Shown here piece by piece: positions 34,331 to 45,119 of a DNA stretch of 64,000 nt. Numbering within the stretch: position 1 is the first letter of the stretch; each line of letters begins with the position of its first letter. Source of the stretch: Saturnia japonica. Taxonomy: Eukaryota; Arthropoda; Insecta; Lepidoptera; Saturniidae. Made by a program: the position numbers and the translations under genes. Location of the stretch: NCBI GenBank assembly GCA_033032175.1, contig CM065319.1, forward strand, positions 12,807,018 to 12,871,017, in the 5' to 3' direction. The notes beneath the pieces are model-generated. The model did not search any database. It was not told the DNA's origin and saw nothing but the letters and a program-made list of their open reading frames with translations.

Positions 34331-34834
34331 CCCGCATATAATTTAGAAGAAATCACCGATTGATGATTTATAATAAATACTTCAATAAAGACAATTTTTT
34401 TATCGGGCTGCCACATGGTCACATCACGGCATCGCACGTCAGGTTCGCGCAGTCGAAGTTTATCTTTATTACAAATTGTCTTTATGATGAAGTAACTTTT
34501 GTTCGTAAGGATTAATATACCATGCTTAAAAATAATGCTCATAAATTAATATTTCTTAAAAAAAAAAAATTGCAAAATACCTTATTGTGGCTCATGTATA
34601 AGGGATAGGATATATGCTATCGCTGATTATTTTTATATGTGCTAATGGGCAATTTTTTTTAGATTATTGTATTGACGTATCATTAACCAATAAGCCAGCG
34701 CATGCGGCTAAAGCAGTTCGTGAGGGCCTCGACTTCCGACTAACGTAACAAAAAATAAATATTTAGGGCTGGCTAGAAACTGTAACCTATTCTATTTCCT
34801 CGTGAGTCTGGCTATCATATAAAAAAAGAATTTT
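34331..34834. other. Non-coding, nothing recognised
   Basis: A 77-aa minus-strand frame at 34309-34542 overlaps the end of the family P block and has no motif. Confidence 0.35.
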
Positions 34835-34910
34835 TCGAATCCTACTGGTAGTTCCAGAGATCAGCGTGTTTAAACAAACGAACAAAAAACTTTTCCGCTT
34901 TATTATATTA
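34835..34910 (-). repeat. 'Family D' fragment (minus strand)
   Basis: The minus strand reads TTCGTTTGTTTAAACACGCT, GATCTCTGGAACTACCAGTA and GGATTCGAAAAATT. This is the opening of family D as at 36610. The rest is absent. Confidence 0.6.
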
Positions 34911-36609
34911 TCAGTATTAGTATAGATTTTATATGTTTTTTTAAAATATGGTATATGAATTTAATATGGTATAATTTATAACCAAAATGTTCTAGTCCTT
35001 ACCATTTCAAATTTCGAACTCTACGTCCCTATGAGGCGGGGTCCTGAAAGTGCATGACCTCTTTAAGTCCAGAAACCTTTAAATGGGGTACTAATATAGT
35101 ACGGTGACTTTCGAGAAATTCCAATTTTAATGAGTATTTGCTTATGTTATTAACTGAGTTCAACCTTTATTGAATAAAATCGGATTGAGTTTTCAAACAT
35201 GTGTCAAAATAAAATGTAATTTAAATCAAAATCACTAAGGAGTATTGATATTAACTTCGAAGCAAATCACCGCCAAAATAATTTTCTATCCCTTTTTAAA
35301 CCTATCAGGGGACGAATTTCAATAAAATATGAAACACGTCTTACATCAATTCTGTTAAAAAAGATTTATTTAAAAATTTGAAGTATATTGAACCAAATAA
35401 TCTCATTGACCCATACAAACTTTGCTCCCCTTTTTCACCCTCTTAGAGGTAAAATTTCGGAAAAACCTTTCTTAAGGGATGCCTAAATCATACAAAGAAC
35501 ACACTCTCCAAGTTTCAGGTCTCTACGATTAGCAGTTTAGACTTTGCATTGATCCATCAGTCATTCAGGACAAAGCATTTTTTAAGCATAGATATGGCTG
35601 CGTTAATATTGTCCCAATAATCACTGATAAATTACGCTACATAATTATTAAATACACTAAATAATTTAAGGCTGGGCTTTTATTATTATTTTTAAATATT
35701 TTTCGGTACATTTTAACCTTATTTTTAAATATTTAAAATAATAAAAATTCTATGTTATGTTTGCACTATCAAGATTTTTATTAAATTACGCTAAATGGCT
35801 ATATTTTAAAGCATTATTATTCACTGGATATTAAGGGTTTATAAAATATTAAGTTATTAAATAAAATTAGCTTTTCGTAAAGGACGGTTAACATTTAAAA
35901 TGATTTTAGTTTGGTATTCTCAAAGGTTGTACCGGTCAAATAGCATAAGGAGGTATTGAGGTGAAGGGAAGTTTTTATGTAGTTGCTGTTTTTCATACAC
36001 GAAATATGCTACGTGGATGAAGTCGCGGACACAGCTAATGTAAAAGTACATCCCTCATTTTTTTCTTACATGGGACTATGAAGTTAATTATCGTGAAAAA
36101 TCATACTGTTAGTTGATAGACCTAACTTAGTAAATCGAAATTAAACCTGGATTTATATATTAATAAGATTGCATTACGTCACAAAATTAGCATACACCGA
36201 CATACAAAATAGTGGTTGGCAAGAATACCTTTTTTAAAAAGACTTCTCCGTATTGACTAAAGAAGTAATTGTCAAACGGGTGTGATAATAAAAATTTACA
36301 TTAAAACGTATCTACGTGTATTATGTGATCATTGTCCAGGTCACACCCAGGGCGGGCGTCCGCCCACGCCAGCTCAAGACCAAAAGGTTACCTATAACAT
36401 ATTTGCTCACGACAACAATGCTCGAGCAATGATCGAGCGGTGACAGCAACGGGTGAGGCCGTTCAACTTTAATTTATGATCTATCGATAGTGATGTTCGT
36501 TGTTTTTTTTTAAATAGGAACAACGCATACTACATCAACGATGTGTTGCCGGCTTATGTTGCAATTAAAATAAATAGTAATTAAGGATACTTAATATTAT
36601 AAAGTTTAA
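34911..36609. other. Degenerate repeat-like and AT-rich DNA
   Basis: About 35020-35640 reads like an old retroelement remnant (for example CCCTATGAGGCGGGGTCC, CCTATCAGGGGACGAATTTC, CACCCTCTTAGAGGTAAA) but has no open frame and no partner here. Near 36012-36040 ACGTGGATGAAGTCGCGGAC and ACAGCTAATG resemble the GC-rich 3' end of family D-like repeats (compare 63128-63162). A GC-rich patch lies at 36335-36460. No gene. Confidence 0.35.
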
Positions 36610-36810
36610 AATTTTGCTTGTTTGTTTGAACGCGCTAATCTCTGGAACTAGCACTCAGATCTGAAAAATTATTTTTGCATTTTGTAGCCTAATGATTGAG
36701 GAAAGTGATCCTTATGCTATATGCTAACTTCATGCTGCGTTTCTAAGAAGAAGAGCAGTACCCTTAAACATCAAGCATTCTAGAATGCTGTAGGCAGGTA
36801 CGGTAAGTGA
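36610..36810 (+). repeat. Dispersed repeat 'family D', good copy
   Basis: Starts TTGCTTGTTTGTTTGAACGC, GCTAATCTCTGGAACTAGC, then AGATCTGAAAAATTATTTTT, GTAGCCTAATGATTGAGG, TATGCTATATGCTAACTTC and GAAGAGCAGTACCC. Matches 16410 and 7268. Non-coding. Confidence 0.65.
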
Positions 36811-36910
36811 AAACAATGTAAGTAAATTATAGAATATTTGTTATGTTATAAAAAAGAGAAGAAATTGAAAATTACAGTTTTCTATTCTTAATGGGTTTTA
36901 GAGTTATGGC

Positions 36911-37175
36911 GTTAATCTCACCTGATGTTGAGTGACGAGGTGGCCCGAGATGGTAGCACGCTAAGCCTAGTGGAAGACTGGCTCTCAAGTACAGCAGCCA
37001 TAACACACCTAGAGGTGTTTTGGCGACAGAGGCAGGCGGGCATTAGAAAAATCCCTATCATCATGCTATGGTTCTATCAGGATGTCTTTCTTCACCGAAA
37101 GTTCAAGCTCATTGTAGGGATTCGAATTCACGTCAATCGACGCGATGTACGTACATACTAGACTGAGCCGTCAGT
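36911..37175 (-). mobile_element. 'Family A' tRNA-headed SINE, best copy
   Basis: The minus strand begins with GGCTCAGTCTAGTATG (A-box-like), then ATCGCGTCGATTGACGTG, a B box weakened to GAATTCGAATCCC, GAGCTTGAACTTTCGG, the body with CTGTACTTGAGAGCCAG and CCACTAGGCTTAGCG, and the 3' end CAACATCAGGTGAGATT. Length about 265 bp. The 78-aa plus-strand frame 36925-37161 is inside it and not a gene. Confidence 0.7.
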
Positions 37176-39169
37176 GCAATCAATCCTTAAAGCTGATTTT
37201 TATGATTAGTCTCCTAAAGTAAGGTGATTTAGACCATCATTCTCAATTGACGATGCTCAAATATTAATAACCTTGCAGTATTACACGAGCCCGCTAACAA
37301 AAGCAGTAGGTATTATTTGTTACAAAGCAATAAATTGATATATCAGTCATATAAATAAACACCTACAAGAGCAATGATCTTTAAAATAGTAACAATGGAA
37401 TAACTTATCATCGATCTATAGCCACGGAGGTTAAGCCCGCACACATGATACCAACGGGCCAACGAAGGTCCGATGTCCAATCCGATCACTTTCGGATTAG
37501 TTCCGAAATGTCATTTGGCTGTGACATTTTTATGCCAGGATGACATTTTGTTGGTCTTATGGAGCTTAAGATAGCATCGGGCCAATTAGAGATTAATTTA
37601 TTTTCGGCTCAATTGTGTTACGACGTGAGGTTAGAAGGTAAATGCTACGGGGCCGTGAAAGTTCTAGTTTTTTAATATCCTTATTTATTTTTAAAGTTAA
37701 AACTTGTTTAACCGCGTTGAGCGATTTTTGGCAGGGGAATCACGTCACCGATGACCTCGACATGCTCGTGACGTTTTGCGCTTGCGTCAGACTAGCGACG
37801 CGTAGTATAGCGGCCTGTGTGCATGTATACGCATATATACACTAATACTTTGTATATACTCGACTGTATCATATGCGTGTTTGACTTTTTATATAGGTAA
37901 AATCTCGTGATTTCGCGTCACCCACATACACTCACAAATGTTTGCAAATTGTGAAATTTGTAATTGATTTAAAAATACAAAAAAGAACACAGTTATTCCA
38001 TTGTTTTGAGTTTTCACTTTTGTCTGCAGTCCTTATGACTGCCTCTTCTTTTTTAAACTTTTATGGCAGTACTTTAAAAAGTTATGTTGTATGTGGCTCA
38101 CGGAGCTTATATAATATTCCATTATTTGTTTATGAAGAAGGCATTACTGAAAAAAAACCTAAAATTACCGCAATTTAATAGCAATCAAATCGCCATTTAC
38201 CATCTATTGTTATTAGGGCTTAACGACAACTCTTACTAGGATCACTTAAAAGAGAAGTTTCTGTATGGTATACAAGGATAATAATGTTAAGATACAAGAG
38301 TCATAACTTATCCTTTCGATAATTTTCTATATTGAATGCCAACATTTGTTTGATAACGTTGAAGTATTGTAAATTATACAAGTAATACTCCAATCTATTG
38401 CAATTTCGTATTTGTGACTATGTCCGTGTGTTCAAAATACTTTTTTACCTTCTCTCTTTCTTTCTTAGAACATTATTTTAGAAAAAAAAATTACGTGTTT
38501 CGTTACATGGGCAATCTTAAAATAATAGGAGATCAGTACATAAGGTTAAGTATATTTTTATTTATATAAGAAATTATATCGTATTGAAGAAAAAAATAAA
38601 ACGCATCTGAACGTAAGCAGCCGATATGATCGGTTCCTTTCACTGCCGGTATTGCTCCAAATGTATGAAATAACAAAATTATGTCGCATACAAATTGATA
38701 CCGTCGCGACGTAAACGTTTTACGTCAGACACCGAACAGTTATATCACAGAATTCTCACATTTTATCACATGACATTATCCTGTTCCTTTCTTGAATGAT
38801 TGGATAAATAAATAACTCTCAGTGGTAATGACATAATATCACGTATATCGATGAGAAACAATTCGCGAGAGAAACTTTTATTAGACGCTGAACATATTTA
38901 AATTTATAAAATTTAATATTTTATGAAATCAGCATGACTGATAACTTTTACAGGACTATTTTATAAGTTTGCCACTCATCAAACTTCATATGATATTAAG
39001 CGATTTATTAATTTAGTGATAAAGTTAGCCCAAACAAGGTGCATATTATTCATTATTATTTATTTTAGTATTTACAGTAAATTTAGTTCAAATATGCAAA
39101 CCTTTTACAGGCAATCACTACATTTACAACAATATAAAATAATTGTAATCTTAGGAGAGGTAGGACAGA
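37176..39169. other. Non-coding DNA, nothing firmly recognised
   Basis: At 37430-37600 there is a possible old short element: GGGCCAACGAAGGTCCGATG on the left and GCATCGGGCCAATTAG on the right, with a duplicated GACATTTT. The 78-aa frame 37942-38178 and 68-aa frame 39016-39222 have random-like composition. A T/C-rich tract lies at 38440-38470. Confidence 0.35.
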
Positions 39170-39427
39170 CAAATTTCTTTGGAAATTTAACTCTGCTTGG
39201 GGCAACCCAACTGGTGAAATAATTGGCACCCTATATCAGATCGCAGTCAAATAACTCTCTATTGTGTTTCTGCGGTGAGTAGGGTTTCCAGAGCTCCTTA
39301 AAGAAGGGGGTTCAAAACCGGCAACGCGCTAGCGATAGCTCTGGTGTTACAAGCGTCCATAGGCTACGGTAAAGGCTTACTATGAGACGAGCTATACACT
39401 TCTTTGCCACCTTATTGGTATAAAAAA
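39170..39427 (+). repeat. Dispersed repeat 'family B', near full-length copy
   Basis: Ordered blocks TTTCTTTGGAAATTTAAC, TCTGCTTGGGGCAACC, CTGGTGAAATAATTGG, CCCTATATCAGATCGCAGTC, TATTGTGTTTCTGCGGTGAG, GGGTTTCCAGAGCTCC, CGGCAACGCGCTAGCG, AAGCGTCCATAGGCTACGG, GGCTTACTATGAGACGAG and a GGTATAAAAAA end match the other copies at 9398, 45024/46454, 49558 and 50560. Non-coding. Confidence 0.75.
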
Positions 39428-39476
39428 GCATCACGAGCAAGGAATATCATAATTAATAATAATTACACATTGATAT

Positions 39477-39720
39477 GCCTCGTGGCGCAGTGGTAGTAAA
39501 CGCTACTATTGAGCCGAGAGGTCGTAGGTTCGATCCCCACCCTTGACTGATTTTGTGTGATGAGCGTAAATGTCAGTTGTGTGTCTCTGGGTGTTAAATA
39601 TCTATCTATGTATATATGTATGTATGTATATCAGCTGTTTGGTTAACATATTACAAGCTTTGCTTAGATTGGAATTAAATGACCGTGAGTGAAATTGTGT
39701 CCAAAAAAAATTAATTAAAA
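39477..39720 (+). mobile_element. tRNA-derived SINE (full-length-looking)
   Basis: The head has an A box TGGCGCAGTGG (39483-39493) and B box GGTTCGATCCC (39527-39537), spaced as in tRNA-type RNA polymerase III promoters. The body continues with GTGTGTCTCTGGGTGTT, a (TATG)n-like stretch (39605-39630), ATATCAGCTGTTTGGTTAAC, ACAAGCTTTGCTTAGATTGG, GACCGTGAGTGAAATTGTG and TCC before an A-rich tail. I recall this 3' part as typical of lepidopteran SINEs, but that is memory, not a search. It is not a functional tRNA gene: no paired acceptor stem is seen. It lies just downstream of a family B copy in the same orientation. Confidence 0.8.
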
Positions 39721-39913
39721 AATTATTATATAAAAATGCTGAATAAAATATGTTCGGATGTTACTAATTTTTATGAAATGTAATAATGTGTAAGTATGGA
39801 ATAATATAAATTATAATAAATATATAAACACTAAGATTTTATTAATGTAATCAAATAACAGGAAATTTAAAAAAGAAAAGAAAACAAATGGGCATATCTA
39901 AAGTCCTTCATAT

Positions 39914-40015
39914 AGAAAGAAAGAAAGGAAGAGAAGTTTATTTATCCATCACACAACACATCAAAAACAAAAATTATAAAAACATAAAATCGACACAACA
40001 AAAAAAAAACAATAA
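39914..40015 (-). repeat. LINE-type 3' end with (TTTC)n tail, minus strand
   Basis: The plus strand starts TAGAAAGAAAGAAAGGAAG followed by AGTTTATTTATCC and an A-rich tract; on the minus strand this is an AATAAA-containing 3' end with (CTTT)n tail, like 25855-25952. The insertion body may extend to about 40290, where CACACGGCACG-type GC-richer sequence occurs, but it could not be classified. Confidence 0.45.
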
Positions 40016-40374
40016 TAATAATTAGTAACGTGCCGTGTGGGGATAAACAGGTCCCAGTTTCAGCATAATTGCTACACTGAATCAGTGCAACGCTGGTATT
40101 CTGACTGGGCCACATTAACATACATCACGGACATCAATAAAATAAAAACAAATAGTAAATAATAAAAATATAATACATACTAACAACGTACAAAAAATAA
40201 ATTCGACAAAGAGCAATTAAAACTATGTGAGAGAGTGAGGTGTTCTCACACCTTTACGATCACGCTAAGCTACAATACTGTTCCTGTAACAAAAATTTTT
40301 TAAGCGTTGCTCTTAAGATTCGGACTGTTTTTAAAGCATGAAGTGGCGGCGGTAATATAGGTATATTATTCTTA
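40016..40374. other. Possible body of the minus-strand LINE 3' region
   Basis: A/T-rich with short GC-richer segments (CGTGCCGTGTGGGGATAAAC, CTGACTGGGCCACATTAAC). It shows no coding frame or shared repeat. It may be the 3' UTR of the element ending at 39914. Confidence 0.3.
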
Positions 40375-40590
40375 AAAAAATAATTTAAATCGATCCAGTT
40401 TGGAAGGAGGAAGCAGAGGAATAACAAATGATGATTTCATCTATTTTACACAGCTATAATCAATCGGAGCCACAGTTGTCTCCCTCGTGTTCTGTTTCAT
40501 CGTCCGGGCACAACGCGACAGCAATTATAACTTTTTGTTAAAACTTATTCTTTGAATATCTTACTATCCGCGTCTGCTCTTAATATATTA
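40375..40590 (+). repeat. Dispersed repeat 'family H' copy
   Basis: Blocks CCAGTTTGGAAGGAGGAAGC, GATGATTTCATCTATTTTAC, TATAATCAATCGGAGCCACA, GTTGTCTCCCTCGTG, CGTCCGGGCACAACGCGACA and CCGCGTCTGCTCTTAA align with 10310-10580. Non-coding. Confidence 0.6.
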
Positions 40591-41229
40591 CTTTATAAAA
40601 GCTAGAAAGATTAATTAACAACCCTTGTATTAAAAAGGTGGTAATAAATGTGTAGTAAAACCAGGTACACGGCCGATCATGATTGCCTTTAGTATATAGT
40701 TCCGCCCACACCACTTCGCACAAGGTGCAGGATACCGTTCCGGTCAGCACATTACTTACGTAACATACGATCTTTGATCCCGACCAAGAACCATACAAAC
40801 TCGACCTCAAATTTATATCTTTTACAATAATAACACTGTTATGAGAAAACGCCCATTTCTAGTTGGGCGGACTGTAAAAAATATATGAAATTATACATAA
40901 GAGGTTATTAGATAACTACCAAGCATATGCGTAATTAAATCATGCAGTCTCTATTTTATTTACTATTAGCAACCCTAACCCCGTTTTTGCACAGGTAGCA
41001 GAGAAATACATTTACAACTTTATTGGTTTACGCAGCATACACCACGAAATCTCTCGGTAGGCACGATTTTTCAGACGTCTTAAACTATCATCGTCATATT
41101 TCAGTCAATTTACACAAAAATTTAATGTATTGGTGATGAATGAACAAATTTTTTCGGTAGTTTTAGAGTTTATCATGTTCATACAGACAAACAGATGCGG
41201 TGGCCGACTTTGCTTTATAATATAGTAAG
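40591..41229. other. Non-coding, nothing recognised
   Basis: A 76-aa minus-strand frame (40580-40810) has no motif. No shared repeat found. Confidence 0.4.
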
Positions 41230-41330
41230 ACTAGCTGGCCCGGCAAACGTTATTATGCCATTTCCAATAGTCAATAGCTCGACTAGAGCGCCACCTATTC
41301 CAAACCTGAACGCTTTTCCAGGACCATAAT
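41230..41330 (+). repeat. 'Family P' partial copy
   Basis: CTAGCTGGCCCGGCAAACGT, TGCCATTTCCAATAGTCAAT and AGCTCGACTAGAGCGCCACC match the start of both units at 33729 and 34100. Truncated after about 100 bp. Confidence 0.55.
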
Positions 41331-43370
41331 GAACAAAACGAAATAAGAATTGTGCACATGCATCTTTCGATTAGTGAGATATGGCCTCGAGATCAATCCA
41401 ACTAAAAAAAAGTATTTAATTATCTTTTTTAATTTAAATTTTTTTCCGAGTTATTCATTCGTTTTCCTTAAAATCTTGTTCAGATTATTACTAATATTAT
41501 ATAAATAAGGTTTAGACAAATCCGTCCAGCCGTACTCAAGTGATGGATTTACCAACAAACAGCATTTAATTTTTATTTACCTATGTATATACACTAGTAA
41601 TTTTTTGACTTATCTATTGCTTTATGTACATACAGAGTAATTTTAAATATTTTATTGTATTCTGATGCCCGTTCTAAATATTCATACATTCCGACCTCAA
41701 CTCTTACATAGTAGATATACTCAAATAATGAAAGCAATAGAATAACTTTAAACACCATGAACAACACTATAATTAAATATTTTTATTATATAGTATGGGT
41801 CCGTTTGGAGTCTTATTAGACTATCAAAGCTTAATTTCGATCCGTAAGAATGAACCTCAAATGTTTTTGACCCAATTATTGCAAATAATTAAAGAAACTA
41901 TTAGTATTTTATTTTGTTAGTTTTTTAGTATGGTAATTCCATTTAGAAATAATTTATGACATTGCGCGGCATAATCTCAAGCTTTCATATAGTTAACACA
42001 AAATAATTCAAAATGAGATACAAATCTTCGTATCGACAGCCGCCTACGTTGCAACTGACCTCCCCTATACTATCTCCTATATTATGAACACATTGTACGT
42101 ACATTTTACAGCGGCATCTCGATTTTATCATCAGGTATGGAAGTGCCAACGAAAAGTGCATAAGTTTAGAATGTTTGCATCATTATTTGCAAGGTATGTT
42201 CGAAACGTGAAGGAACGAAAATGAGATTTATATAAATCGAAGCGTTTCCTTCCTGTATTCGAAAACTATTTAAAATGTTTAAAAGCTTAATCTGAAATAA
42301 GGAACTTACTTGTTCATATGTATAGTTACTCAAACGCACATATAATTGCTTGGAATAAGCTGATGAAAATACAGTTTAGTCATCCGTATGTAATATCACA
42401 AAATATGTCATTATTAGTCAGTTTATTCGTATTTTCATAGTCGCAGTTGTAAGTTATTATTTATTCGAATGAATGTCCTTGTCGCGCGTTTAGCGAATGG
42501 GAGCTACACGGGAAAAATGTCCGGCCAACATGTTTGCTATAGTACGTTACAGCCAAGTATGTAGAGTAGTAAAGTTAATAGAAAGAGATAGAGATACAAA
42601 AGAGAGGGAGATGATAAACGTGTACTTGGCGCCGAGGAGTGATTGATTTTCCAGATTCGCTTTTTTACCATATATACATACTACTGCCGTAAAGTCGCGC
42701 GGCGTATTGGTCAGCTGTATACATATAATTTATATGCGTATACATTATAGATAGATATATTTAAAATTTAATTTAATGACTTATATTTTTAATATTATTA
42801 TATTAATACCTAATTAATAATAAAATGTTTATTTTCATAACTTTATAAAAAAACCTATTTTTTTCTCTTAAAGTGGGACGCCTAAATAATTTTGTAACTA
42901 TTTTTTATTAAACTAATTTTGAATAAAAACAAGGACACAGTAACTTTTTATACTAAACTAATATTATGTAGCGAAGTAGAATTAATGAAACGTCTAATCA
43001 ATAGTCTTATATCTGTCGGCGGAGTTAATCTGTTTTAAAATATCGGGTTTAGTTTTCAAATAAGAATGTAGCTGATTACATGGTTTGTTGATAGTGGACT
43101 TGGTAATCAAAATTGCTTTCAAAAGTGCGACAATTAGATCTGTGTTTCTTCACTCGTCCATACTTTTTTATTTTGAGAACAATCTCTTTCGCCTGGTGCG
43201 TTACTTTCGTACAGACATAAATCGTACTCAATAATTATGGGACAGTTGGAGATGATTAGCCCGGAAGTGTTTGTTTTGTTCAATAGACAATCAACTGTCA
43301 AATTCAAAGCCTTATACTTATTTATATTAACATTTAATTTGTTTGTGAAGGTGGGATATTTTTCCTCTCG
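41331..43370. other. AT-rich DNA, nothing firmly recognised
   Basis: A purine-rich GAGATAGAGATACAAAAGAG tract occurs at 42583-42615 and GC-richer patches at 42480-42540 and 42690-42715. No coding frame of note. Confidence 0.4.
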
Positions 43371-43547
43371 CTGAAGGGATTATTTCACGGCACGATCTAC
43401 CGTACCCGATTTCCGCGGAGAGGGCAGGGGGGGGGGGTTGGCCGCGGAATCGAGCCAATAGCGACGCTCGATCCTGTGTCCAAAAGCCCTCCTGCCCTCC
43501 CCCGGATATCAGGTACGGTAGATCGTGCCGTGAAATAGCCCCTTGAG
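43371..43547. mobile_element. Long GC-rich hairpin / foldback element
   Basis: Positions 43371-43406 pair with 43512-43547 at 33 of 36 bases, including a perfect 26-bp core (43381-43406 with 43512-43537). Pairing continues inward with small gaps: left CCGCGGAGAGGGCAGGG with right CCCTCCTGCCCTCCCCCGG, up to TTGG/CCAA near 43437-43440 and 43480-43483. The ~40-nt loop itself has a CGAGC/GCTCG pair. An 11-G run sits at 43427-43437. The block is strongly GC-rich in AT-rich flanks, so it looks inserted. Two minus-strand frames (93 and 72 aa) that span it are palindrome artefacts. It could be a foldback transposon fragment or a source of hairpin RNA. Confidence 0.7.
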
Positions 43548-43871
43548 GACAGTGTGACAGACTGTCTGAAAGTCGAACTGTCCCACCCAAAGCGGAACGT
43601 ATGGTCACGGTACATAATTTGTTGCGAAAGGAATTTCTTTCATACCGAGTGTCGACACCTCTAGTCTTTTTTAATTGCTGTTTAGGTAGAAATATATTAC
43701 AAATTTTTGGAAAGTATATAATTTAATAGTGCTAATATAATATAACATTTTTCGGTGTATAAATAATCATTTTAATTTGATTAAATTGTAATTTATTTTG
43801 TCATCATGTATTTGGCACATTTGTCAGAAAATATTTGGCGTCATTTTTGTTTTGTTACGCTAAGGCCGACT
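43548..43871. other. Flank of hairpin, possibly extended arm
   Basis: CTGTCCCACCC at 43578-43588 pairs with GGTGGGA at 43350-43356 on the other side of the hairpin, hinting that an older, longer foldback has lost part of one arm. The rest is AT-rich and unassigned. Confidence 0.35.
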
Positions 43872-44028
43872 GCACACTTAACGGAAATTCCTTTACCATT
43901 CTTCCGTGGCGGAACGCTAGTATATTTTGTTAGTTTTAACTTATTATTAACGGGCACAATCGGTTGCTTAGTTCTCCAGTGACAATTCCGCAGCGGAATA
44001 TCAGCGACGCAATTTCCGTTAAGTGTGC
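43872..44028. mobile_element. Short MITE-like element with 18-bp perfect inverted ends
   Basis: GCACACTTAACGGAAATT at 43872-43889 is the exact reverse complement of 44011-44028. Inside, CTTCCGTGGCGGAA (43901-43914) is mirrored by TTCCGCAGCGGAA (43986-43998), giving a second, imperfect inverted pair. Total about 157 bp, possibly a few bp more on both sides. No coding capacity. Fits a short non-autonomous DNA transposon. Confidence 0.65.
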
Positions 44029-45023
44029 CGGAAACCTAAAGAAGTATAACTTTTTAGGTGTATATTTTTTTTAATGTAAGCAGATACGTACGTGGGAGTA
44101 AGAATACAATTAATCGATCACCATCTATAGGTCTGCCTACGTAATTATGAAACGAGTTTTATAACTTCCAGTTTGACAAATGTCAATATGGAACAAAAGA
44201 AGAGTTATTAATAATTAGAGCGAAAAAATACACGCGATATTCACAGAGTAATGCATTAATTCCAGTGAAACTGGTTTGAAAATGTCCCGTATCAATCACT
44301 GTGCCAGCTCAGATAACACCGTACTATGCGTTCTCGATCGAATTCTCGTATCGATAACTAAAACCTGATTTGATATGAGACTTGATTTTTTAACATAAAT
44401 TTTCTAATACTAAACAAAGTGATTCGATCTTACTATACATTTACGAGAAATTTACGTGTCATGGTTTTTAAACAATGTATTTAATTAATGTTTTAATATT
44501 AAAAAAAGATTGGCACGGATGTTTGAATTATTTTTTAAATATTTAAAATGAATATTTCAAACTTTAATGTACATATTAACCATTCAGAGAGCTTAACATC
44601 AATGAAATTTTCTTTCACATTACTTTTTTCTATATTTACATTCTACAAACATGGTAAACTGATGGTAAGCACAGTATAATAAATAATAAAAAACAACGGT
44701 GGCCATGGAGAGATCGGTAATTCATCAACGGTCACTGCTGTTGTGCTGTGGCCTACATGTATTTTGGCAGCTGGATATACTCTAGCAGGTCTTAAAATTA
44801 ATTAATCCAAAAGAAAACCACTGCAATGGGCTTATACACCTCCACTTGATTATTGGATATATAATATATAGGTTTAACCCATAACGTAATAAACCTAAGC
44901 ATTCCACTATGACGGGTTTTACACGTAGTGTATTGTGGTCGCAATCTAGTTGAACACAAGAAGTTAATTAGTTAATACAGAGAGAGGAAGAGTTAATGTA
45001 GAGATTAGTTGGTTAAGAGAGTT
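44029..45023. other. AT-rich DNA, nothing recognised
   Basis: No gene-like frame. CTGATGGTAAGCACAGTATAA near 44650-44670 resembles 30160-30180, a weak shared motif. Confidence 0.4.
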
Positions 45024-45100
45024 AGGGCACAGTGAAATTTTATTTGGAGATTTCTCTCTATTTAGGCAAGTCCGACTGGTGGAATACCTTCACCCTACAG
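45024..45100 (+). repeat. 'Family B' 5' half, split by a LINE
   Basis: AGGGCACAGTGAAATTTTAT, TTGGAGATTTCTCTCTATTT, AGGCAAGTCCGACTGGTGG and AATACCTTCACCCTACAG match 50560-50640. The match stops exactly after CTACAG at 45100, where the intact copy at 50560 continues with AAGATTGCAGCC; that continuation is found 1.35 kb away at 46454. Confidence 0.8.
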
Positions 45101-45119
45101 CTTTTTTTTCGCTTCATAT

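Noticed and set aside
39477..39550. Possible tRNA gene
   Set aside because: A and B boxes are good, but the arms do not pair into a cloverleaf and the sequence continues into a SINE body with an A-rich tail.
39605..39635. (TATG)n-like tract as an independent microsatellite
   Set aside because: It lies within the SINE body at a position that fits the family structure.
43327..43615. 93- and 72-aa minus-strand frames with G/P/R-rich sequence
   Set aside because: They arise from the GC-rich hairpin; the sequence structure explains the open frames better than a protein does.
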